DNA of 5,131 bases, from assembly GCA_030042375.1 (NCBI GenBank), contig JASHZU010000089.1, forward strand, positions 1 through 5,131, given 5' to 3'. The position numbers and the translations under genes are program-made. The notes under the pieces were generated by a model. It was not told the origin of the DNA, ran no database searches, and saw nothing but the letters and a program-made list of their open reading frames with translations. Every line of letters begins with the position of its first letter. Positions within the stretch are counted from its first letter, which is position 1. The DNA comes from Verrucomicrobiia bacterium (lineage in GTDB: Bacteria; Verrucomicrobiota; Verrucomicrobiae; Limisphaerales; UBA11358). Shown here piece by piece: positions 1 through 4,882 of this stretch.

Positions 1-20
1 CTCTGCGATTTGCGGAGCTA

Positions 21-200
21 GAGCGTTTGAAAAAATAATGTAGCCATTCGGCAGCGAGGGATTTTGGCGTTTTGGCGAGGCTTGAGCGAAGGAGCATGCC
101 CGCAAGCGGCCTGTGACTGAGCGAAAACGAGGCCAAAACCCAAAAGAACCGCTGCTTCTTCCTTTCCAACCGAATGGCCACAGTATTTTTGAGAATGCTC
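21..200. mobile_element. MITE-like palindromic element flanked by TA
   Basis: The two ends are imperfect inverted repeats: 20-51 and the reverse complement of 170-201 agree at 26 of 32 positions by my count, both beginning AGAGC and ending GCCATTCGG. The outermost matching bases are preceded by TA on both sides (19-20 and 201-202), as expected for a TA target duplication of the IS630/Tc1/mariner type. The interior is also self-complementary: 62-76 (TTTTGGCGTTTTGGC) pairs with 132-145 apart from a one-base bulge, and 52-56 pairs with 150-154. The right half carries about 15 extra bases (155-169). No open reading frame of useful size lies inside, so it would depend on a transposase elsewhere. 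Its right edge lies three bases beyond the stop codon of the regulator gene, where its folded RNA might also act as a 3' end. Family membership and copy number cannot be shown from one copy; a REP-like structural repeat is the alternative. Confidence 0.6.
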
Positions 201-203
201 TAA

Positions 204-1538
204 TTACTCCACCTTGTAACCCTGCTCGCGAAAGCGCTGCAACTTGTACAGCAACGCCCGGCGGCTGATACCCAGTGCCTTGGCTGTTTCGGTGCGATTA
301 AAATTATGCTGCTTTAACGCCTGCAAAATCGCGTTGCGTTCGATTTCCTCCAGCCGTGCCGCGTCCATCGGCTCGCGGACCGGGTTCGCCCCGCCCGCCT
401 CGCGCACGCGGGCCGGCAAATGCTCCGGCAAAATCAGTTCGCTGCGCGAGAGCAACACCGCGCGTTCCATCGCATTGCGCAGCTCGCGCACGTTGCCCGG
501 CCAAGGATACGCTTCGAGGCATGCCGCCACCGTCTCGGAAAACCGCGCGCGGCCCTTGGCAAATTCTTCGATGAACCGGCCCGCCAGCGGCAAAATGTCC
601 TCGCGCCGCTCGCGTAGCGGCGGGATGTTCAGCTCCACCACGTTCAAGCGATAAAATAAATCTTCGCGGAAACGGCCGTTCTTCACCTCGTCCTCGAGGT
701 TGCGGTTGCTGGCGGCAATGATGCGCGCGGACGTTTGGATTTCCTTGTTCGAGCCGATGCGCTGGAACCGGCCGTCCTGCGTCACACGCAGCAATTTCGC
801 CTGCAATGCCTGCGACATCTCGGCGATTTCATCCAAAAAAATCGTGCCATTGCTCGCTTCCTCGAACCGGCCAATCCGTTGCGCGTGCGCGCCCGTAAAC
901 GCGCCACGTTCGTGCCCAAACAATTCGCTTTCCAGCAACGTTTCCGGGATGGCCGCGCAATTGATTTTGATGATGGGACCGGATGCGCGGGCACTCCAGG
1001 CATGGATGACGTCCGCCACCACTTCCTTGCCCACGCCGCTTTCCCCCGTGATGAGCACGCGCGTTTCCGACGGCGCAATCAGCGAGGCATCGCGCAGCAC
1101 CGCCTGCATCAGCGGACTGCGCGCGACGACAAAATCCGGCAGCGGCTTTTCCTCCGGGCCGACGGGCGGGGCGATTTCCGAAATGCCCGTCGCTTTACGG
1201 ACCGACGCCAGCAGCTCGTCGAGGTCAATCGGCTTGGCCAAATAATTCACCGCGCCATCGCGCATGGCGGTGACGGCTTCGCGCACGTCCGTAAAAGCGG
1301 TGACCAGCAGGACCGGCAGCGTGGCGTTTTCCTTGCGCGCGAGCCGGAGTGTTTCCAGGCCCGTCAGGCCCGGCATGCGCACGTCCGAAATCATCATGTC
1401 GAATTTTCCGGTGCGGAGCAGCTCGAGCGCTTGTGGGCCGGAATCCGCCGTGACGGTGTCGAAATGCTGGCCGCGCAGGAAGGAATTGAGCAGGCTGCGC
1501 TGGCCCGGGTCATCGTCCACAATCAAAATGCGGGGCAT
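204..1538 (-). CDS. Sigma-54-dependent response regulator, NtrC family
   Basis: This is a cytoplasmic two-component regulator of 444 residues that, when phosphorylated by a histidine kinase, should remodel sigma-54 RNA polymerase using ATP. The receiver domain (about 2-116) has the acidic pocket D8-D10, phospho-acceptor D52 (ISDVRMPG), T80 and K102 (AKP), so it looks phosphorylation-competent. The AAA+ domain (about 135-370) shows Walker A GESGVGKE (165-172, with V where T is commonest), GAFTGA for sigma-54 contact (212-217), Walker B GTIFLDEI (231-238), the FREDLFYRLNV arginine-finger region and WPGNVREL. A Fis-type helix-turn-helix (about 413-436, NRTETAKALGISRRALLYKL) closes the protein. 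The reading frame is open 26 codons further upstream, to 1616, but the receiver fold begins at MPRILIVDDD and a GGAAA sits just before that ATG, so 1538 is chosen. Length is normal for the family. The cognate kinase is not in the window and the target genes are unknown, so no gene symbol is given. The neighbouring surface-protein gene is divergent. Confidence 0.95.
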   Translation of the reverse strand: MPRILIVDDDPGQRSLLNSFLRGQHFDTVTADSGPQALELLRTGKFDMMISDVRMPGLTGLETLRLARKENATLPVLLVTAFTDVREAVTAMRDGAVNYLAKPIDLDELLASVRKATGISEIAPPVGPEEKPLPDFVVARSPLMQAVLRDASLIAPSETRVLITGESGVGKEVVADVIHAWSARASGPIIKINCAAIPETLLESELFGHERGAFTGAHAQRIGRFEEASNGTIFLDEIAEMSQALQAKLLRVTQDGRFQRIGSNKEIQTSARIIAASNRNLEDEVKNGRFREDLFYRLNVVELNIPPLRERREDILPLAGRFIEEFAKGRARFSETVAACLEAYPWPGNVRELRNAMERAVLLSRSELILPEHLPARVREAGGANPVREPMDAARLEEIERNAILQALKQHNFNRTETAKALGISRRALLYKLQRFREQGYKVE

Positions 1539-1599
1539 TTTATTTCCGTTTTTCATGAGCGCGTTGCCATAGTATAGGATCCGACCCAAAAAACGAAGA

Positions 1600-1616
1600 T
1601 GGAAGATGGATGCCAA
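1600..1616 (-). promoter_or_regulatory. Possible sigma-54 (-24/-12) promoter of the regulator gene
   Basis: Read on the minus strand, the site is TTGGCATCCATCTTCCA. It matches the -24 half (TTGGCA) of the sigma-54 consensus TTGGCACRNNNNTTGCA and has the right spacing to a TTCCA at -12. It lacks the G of the conserved GC pair at -12. Transcription would start near 1590, about 50 bases before the chosen ATG at 1538. Self-activation by a sigma-54 activator is plausible, but the site overlaps a small tandem repeat (GAAGATG twice, 1596-1609 on the plus strand) and may be chance. Confidence 0.25.
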
Positions 1617-1638
1617 AATTCAAAAGTTTCAGGAAAAT

Positions 1639-1670
1639 CCTCCTCGTCCTCGTGCTCGTCCTCCTCCTCG
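1639..1670. repeat. CTC/GTC low-complexity tract
   Basis: Thirty-two bases consist of an imperfect three-base pattern (CTC, GTC, CTC, GTG and so on), entirely pyrimidine-rich on the plus strand apart from scattered G. Read as protein it would give runs of Leu/Val on one strand or Glu/Asp on the other, but no convincing gene crosses it. It is best treated as an intergenic microsatellite or the remnant of a dispersed repeat. Confidence 0.6.
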
Positions 1671-1884
1671 AAATGGCAGAGCCCGTCACTAGCGGAATCG
1701 CACGGAGGCCAAAGGTTCAGATAAGCGGCTGGTTATTCCAAGTGACCTCCAGCTCCACGCGCGCGTGCTTTAGTGCTGGGAATTTAGCCCAAAAACATAA
1801 AGTCCCACACGGACGGGAGAAATATGCATCCATTCAATGCCCGTCTCATGCGTTGCGTTTTCTCCACAAAAGAACGGCGTGTTT

Positions 1885-1935
1885 TGTCAAGTAAAACGGA
1901 TTGATCAAATACGTGATAAGAGTTTTGCCTTGACA
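1885..1935. promoter_or_regulatory. Inverted repeat overlapping the -35 box, possible operator
   Basis: The left arm TGTCAAGTAAAAC (1885-1897) is matched by the reverse complement of GTTTTGCCTTGACA (1922-1935), which reads TGTCAAGGCAAAAC, so the arms agree except for one substitution and one extra base. The right arm ends in the TTGACA -35 box of the surface-protein promoter. A second small palindrome, TTGATCAA (1901-1908), lies in the 24-base spacer. This layout suits a dimeric repressor or activator site, but no regulator is identified and the similarity between arms could partly reflect a duplicated -35-like sequence. Confidence 0.35.
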
Positions 1936-1957
1936 GTGTAAAAAGATTGTTTAGTCT
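1930..1957 (+). promoter_or_regulatory. Sigma-70-type promoter of the surface-protein gene
   Basis: A perfect -35 box TTGACA (1930-1935) is followed after 16 bases by TAGTCT (1952-1957), which keeps the T, A and final T of the -10 consensus. A start point about seven bases beyond the -10 box falls at or next to the A of the ATG at 1964. The six bases between the -10 box and the ATG hold no ribosome-binding sequence. The -35 box is strong and the -10 box is weak. Confidence 0.5.
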
Positions 1958-1963
1958 AGCAAC

Positions 1964-2041
1964 ATGAAATTGTCGTTTTGCCCTGGGCGACATTCGATTG
2001 TTCTTGCGTGCATGATGCTAGGGCTAATCAATTTGCGGGCA
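1964..2041 (+). other. Sec signal peptide of the surface protein
   Basis: Residues 1-26 have a short basic N-region (K2, R9, H10), a hydrophobic core (residues 12-24) and an L-x-A cleavage site before Q27. There is no lipobox cysteine at the cleavage point, so signal peptidase I processing is expected. The two cysteines of the whole protein (C6, C16) both lie in this removed segment. Confidence 0.85.
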
Positions 2042-4882
2042 CAGGACTGGATCGGGGGGGCAGGAAACTGGTTCGACCCGGGTAATTGGGATCCGGATAC
2101 GGTGCCGACAGAAACAAATGCCGTTGGCATCGCCAATGGAGGCGAAGCGCAGATTTTTTCAGACGGCGCGGTGGCGGCTGGTGTCGATGTTGACGACAGC
2201 GGGTTGACGGTAAAAGATGGCAGTTTGGAAATAGACTATCCTCCGGGAACCAATCTACTTGACATCGTGCTTTCATTGGAGAATGGCGGCGCCTTAACCA
2301 TCCAAAACGGCGGGGATGTTGAAGTTTCCAGTGCGGCGACCATCTACTACGGAACGGCAACGGTGGATGGCATTGGTTCAAGTTGGACCACCGGCAGCCA
2401 GCTTGCGATTGGTAATAACGAAGACCCGGAATTTTTTAATGACGTAAGCAGTTTGACTATCCAAAACGGTGGGTTGGTATCCGACAGCAATGGACAGATT
2501 GACGGCAATAGCACAGTAACAGTCCAAGGCAGTGAATCTACCTGGCAGAACAGCAGCTATCTTACGATTGGTGATGAGGGAGGCCCAGGCAGTTTGGTCA
2601 TTTCGGATGGCGGCGCTGTTTTTAATACGGGTGACGGGGAGCTGGGATACGAAGGCAGTGCAGGGACGGTCATAGTGGATGGCAACAATTCCCTATGGGA
2701 TACGTACACGACCGGAGACACAAGCGGAGACATTTATATAGGGTTTGAAGGCCCTGGCAGTTTGATGATTCAGAACGGTGGCGGTGTTTCTTTTGCAAAC
2801 GGATATATTGGCCAAGGCGACATCGGAACAGTGACCGTGGATGGCGCAGGATCTGCCTTTGAAAGCAGTGCAACCCTTTATATTGGCATGAGTAACAGCC
2901 CCGGTAGCTTGACAATTCAGGATGGAGGTTATGCCACCGGAGGAAGTAGCCTAATCGGCTCAAACGGGATAGTGACCGTCGAAGGAGCGACGGACAACAC
3001 CAATTCCACATGGGGAATGAGCAATACTCTTGCCGTCGTAGGAGGCAATATGACTATTCAGAACGGCGGCAACGTTTTGGGTGCCAACGGAGTAGTCACA
3101 GAGTCGGGCACTGTAACGGTGAACGGAACGGATTCGGGTTGGTTTAACGGTTCGAGCCTTTATGTCGGTTTCAATAATTATGGTTATTATGGTCCGGGTG
3201 ATATGACGATTTCAGGGGGTGGCTATGTTTCTAATAGCGATGGAATTATAGACTACGGCGGTTCGGCGACTGTGACTGACGCGAACTCTATTTGGATTAA
3301 CGGCAATAATCTTGAAATTGGAAACCTGGGCGACGGAAGTCTGACAATCCAGGATGCGGGCGACGTGGAAATTGATGGTGGCATAGTTGACATTGCAAGC
3401 CAAATCGGCTCCGCCGGCGTACTTCAAATTGGCAGCGATGGCAACGCAGGAACACTGGATGTTGACACATTGCAATTTGGCAACGGCACTGGTCAGTTGA
3501 TTTTCGACTATACGAATGATGATTATGAATTCGACCCGATGATCAACGGTAATGGCTCAATTACTCAAGAAGGCAGCGGAACAACTGTTCTTACGGCCGA
3601 CAGCCCTAGTTTTACCGGCTCAACAACCGTCTCTGGCGGCACTCTAGTGGTTGAGGGTATTTTGGGATCAAATAGTTCCACCAATAACGGGTTCATTGGA
3701 GGCTTTGTTTCGGGGACATCAGGGACGATGACCGTGGAAGGAGACTGGATTACATCTGGCAATCTTTATGTCGGTGATGGCGGAGAGGGTGATTTGACAA
3801 TACAGAACGGAGGCGCCGTTTCTGTTGGTTCTGAATATATTGGTTTTGGTTATTCCGCCGACACATTGGTGGATGGTGCGGGCTCGGCTTTGGATGCCAG
3901 TGATGGCCTTTACATAGGGTATATTGGCAATGGCGATTTAACGATCCAAAATAGCGCCGCCGTCACAGTGGGCGGAGGCAGCGGCACAGTTTATATTAGC
4001 GGCGGTGGGGTGATGCAAATAGGCAGTGGCGGCAGCGCGGGTGCGGTCAATGCCCGCAACATTCAGTTTGGTGTCGGCGCAGGCCGGTTAGTATTTGACT
4101 TTACTGATAGCGATTATTTGTTTAGCTCCATCATTTCCGGCAATGGTTCATTGACCAAGCTGGGAAGCGGAGTTCTGGCTCTGGGACAAGGCAATTCCTA
4201 CACCGGCAACACGCTCGTCAACACGGGCAGTTTGCTGGTCGATAATGTCAATGGAAGCGCCACAGGCTTCGGCGCTGTCAATGTTGCCAGTGGCGCGATC
4301 CTTCGCGGCGACGGGACCATCGGCGGACCGGTCACAATGGCAAGCGGCGCAATACTCGTGCCCGGCAATAACACCGGCGCTTTAACCATCAGCAACGATT
4401 TTAACTCAGCCAATTCAACCGTATTCCTGTATGCGTTAGGCACAAACAGTTCTCAAGTTCTCGTATCCTCCAACCTCACGCTTGGTGGGGTGTTGAATAT
4501 CACCAACGCTGGCGGCTTCACTGCCGGCACTTACACATTATTCACTTATGGCGGTAATTTAACTTTGAATAGTCTTACGATAGGAAGTGCTCCCATTGGC
4601 CCCAATTATGAAATCACCAATATTGATAACGAAGTGGACTTGGTTGTTGAGCCGCCGCATTTCACCAACATTCAGCGCAATGGAAACCAGTTAACGTTCA
4701 GTGGCAGCGGCGGTGTTCCCGGCAATGCTTATGACATTCTTTCCTCGGCTGACATTGTGTCGCCACCGCAACAGTGGACCATAGCAGGAACAGGACAATT
4801 CGATGCGAGCGGCAATTTCACGTTCACAATGACTATTGACCCAAATTCACCGTCTCAGTTCTATATGTTGCAACTGCTGTGA
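1964..4882 (+). CDS. Secreted T5SS/PEP-CTERM-repeat and autotransporter-repeat surface protein
   Basis: This 972-residue protein is predicted to be exported and to fold as a long beta-solenoid on or outside the cell surface; its ligand is unknown. Residues 1-26 are a Sec signal peptide (core IVLACMMLGLINL, likely cleavage after LRA, before QDW). The mature N-terminus has a W-GG-G-W-NW cap (29-42). About ten T5SS/PEP-CTERM-associated repeats of the LTIQNGG ... VTVDG ... LYIG pattern follow (111-453, 578-652, and the starts of two hybrid modules). Two autotransporter-associated strand repeats occur near 530-565 and 728-761, followed by a glycine-rich tail (768-895) and a C-terminal module (897-972, ending FYMLQLL). 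There is no C-terminal beta-barrel, no PEP-CTERM motif and no transmembrane helix beyond the signal peptide. The mature chain has no cysteine and only seven basic residues. The start at 1964 is supported by the signal peptide; no Shine-Dalgarno sequence precedes it. Adhesin or envelope/matrix structural protein are both possible. The gene is visibly less GC-rich than the regulator gene. Confidence 0.9.
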   Translation: MKLSFCPGRHSIVLACMMLGLINLRAQDWIGGAGNWFDPGNWDPDTVPTETNAVGIANGGEAQIFSDGAVAAGVDVDDSGLTVKDGSLEIDYPPGTNLLDIVLSLENGGALTIQNGGDVEVSSAATIYYGTATVDGIGSSWTTGSQLAIGNNEDPEFFNDVSSLTIQNGGLVSDSNGQIDGNSTVTVQGSESTWQNSSYLTIGDEGGPGSLVISDGGAVFNTGDGELGYEGSAGTVIVDGNNSLWDTYTTGDTSGDIYIGFEGPGSLMIQNGGGVSFANGYIGQGDIGTVTVDGAGSAFESSATLYIGMSNSPGSLTIQDGGYATGGSSLIGSNGIVTVEGATDNTNSTWGMSNTLAVVGGNMTIQNGGNVLGANGVVTESGTVTVNGTDSGWFNGSSLYVGFNNYGYYGPGDMTISGGGYVSNSDGIIDYGGSATVTDANSIWINGNNLEIGNLGDGSLTIQDAGDVEIDGGIVDIASQIGSAGVLQIGSDGNAGTLDVDTLQFGNGTGQLIFDYTNDDYEFDPMINGNGSITQEGSGTTVLTADSPSFTGSTTVSGGTLVVEGILGSNSSTNNGFIGGFVSGTSGTMTVEGDWITSGNLYVGDGGEGDLTIQNGGAVSVGSEYIGFGYSADTLVDGAGSALDASDGLYIGYIGNGDLTIQNSAAVTVGGGSGTVYISGGGVMQIGSGGSAGAVNARNIQFGVGAGRLVFDFTDSDYLFSSIISGNGSLTKLGSGVLALGQGNSYTGNTLVNTGSLLVDNVNGSATGFGAVNVASGAILRGDGTIGGPVTMASGAILVPGNNTGALTISNDFNSANSTVFLYALGTNSSQVLVSSNLTLGGVLNITNAGGFTAGTYTLFTYGGNLTLNSLTIGSAPIGPNYEITNIDNEVDLVVEPPHFTNIQRNGNQLTFSGSGGVPGNAYDILSSADIVSPPQQWTIAGTGQFDASGNFTFTMTIDPNSPSQFYMLQLL
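2294..3322 (+). repeat. Seven T5SS/PEP-CTERM-type protein repeats
   Basis: Seven diverged units of about 40-50 residues begin at residues 111, 164, 211, 267, 316, 363 and 414. Each starts LTIQNGG or a variant (LVISDGG, MTISGGG), passes through a T/V-V-x-G strand, often a Trp or Phe, and ends LYIG, LTIG or similar, with a short G/P-rich link before the next. This matches the T5SS/PEP-CTERM-associated repeat family as I know it. The DNA copies are well diverged, which argues for an old array and not for recent slippage. Confidence 0.85.
3341..3658 (+). repeat. Hybrid module 1: T5SS repeat joined to autotransporter-associated repeat
   Basis: Residues 460-565 begin as a T5SS/PEP-CTERM repeat (LTIQDAGDVEIDGG) and run into an autotransporter-associated pattern: LQFGNGTGQLIFDYT, then NGNGSITQEGSGT, then SFTGSTTVSGGTLVVEG. 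The same order recurs at 3938-4246, so this is a repeated higher-order unit. Confidence 0.8.
3695..3919 (+). repeat. Two further T5SS/PEP-CTERM-type repeats, the first one partial
   Basis: Residues 578-604 keep only the second half of a unit (FIGGFVSGTSGTMTVEG ... NLYVG); the LTIQNGG half is missing where it joins hybrid module 1. Residues 611-652 are a full unit (LTIQNGGAVSVGSEYIG ... LVDGAGS ... LYIG). Confidence 0.8.
3938..4246 (+). repeat. Hybrid module 2: T5SS repeat joined to autotransporter-associated repeat
   Basis: Residues 659-761 repeat the organisation of hybrid module 1. The autotransporter part is nearer to consensus (SLTKLGSGVLALGQGNSYTG). Residues 683-736 align without gaps to 486-539, with about 29 of 54 identical by my count. 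Confidence 0.8.
4652..4879 (+). other. C-terminal module of the surface protein, possible sorting or anchoring domain
   Basis: Residues 897-972 form a compact beta-rich segment with the landmarks FTNIQ, LTFSGSGG, AYDILSSADI, QQWTIAGTGQFDASGNFTFT and a final FYMLQLL. I recognise this pattern (Y-x-x-L/I-x-S, then W, then FD-x-x-G-x-F, then FY at the end) from the C-termini of many otherwise unrelated verrucomicrobial exported proteins. That is recall, not a search result. Its position at the very end of a secreted protein without barrel or membrane anchor suggests a role in sorting or attachment. Confidence 0.5.

Larger units (their letters stand above)
1539..1963. other. Divergent intergenic region between regulator and surface-protein genes
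   Basis: This 425-base stretch separates the two divergent genes. From left to right it holds the short leader of the regulator with a GGAAA ribosome-binding sequence, a sigma-54-like site on the minus strand (1600-1616), a CTC/GTC low-complexity tract (1639-1670), a 12-base alternating palindrome CACGCGCGCGTG (1756-1767), and an inverted repeat leading into a TTGACA promoter for the plus-strand gene (1885-1957). I see no tRNA or riboswitch. An open frame from 1610 to 1894 is not considered a gene, because its hydrophobic start comes only from the low-complexity tract. Confidence 0.7.

Noticed and set aside
1..17. Small hairpin CTCTGCG-ATT-TGCGGAG at the window edge
   Set aside because: It needs two G-T pairs, has a three-base loop and no T run, and its context is cut off.
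1571..1576. Minus-strand TATACT as a sigma-70 -10 box for the regulator
   Set aside because: No -35 box at 16-18 bases; kept only as an alternative to the sigma-54-like site.
244..1577. Long plus-strand open frames opposite the regulator gene (for example 735-1577)
   Set aside because: They are shadows of a GC-rich gene: low-complexity Arg/Ala/His-rich products without family features, opposite a gene with complete, ordered motifs.
1539..1616. Upstream extension of the response regulator to the ATG at 1616
   Set aside because: The 26 extra residues have no place in the receiver fold, overlap the likely promoters, and the ATG at 1538 has a GGAAA upstream and opens directly into the receiver domain.
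1756..1767. CACGCGCGCGTG palindrome as operator or Z-DNA site
   Set aside because: Perfect but only 12 bases of alternating CG-rich sequence, placed far from both starts, with no second copy in the window.
1610..1894. Plus-strand open frame of 94 codons with a signal-like start (MPKFKSFRKILLVLVLVLLL)
   Set aside because: The hydrophobic run is produced by the CTC/GTC tract, the rest has no recognisable pattern, and it lies in the control region of two divergent genes. Conservation in relatives would be needed to revive it.
1784..1993. Minus-strand open frame of 69 codons across the surface-protein start
   Set aside because: It runs over the promoter and signal peptide of a well-supported gene and shows no motif.
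4307..4315. RGD tripeptide (residues 781-783) as an integrin-type adhesion motif
   Set aside because: It lies in a LRGDGTIGGPV segment that corresponds to a common autotransporter tail pattern with variable residues at this spot; three residues are easily chance.
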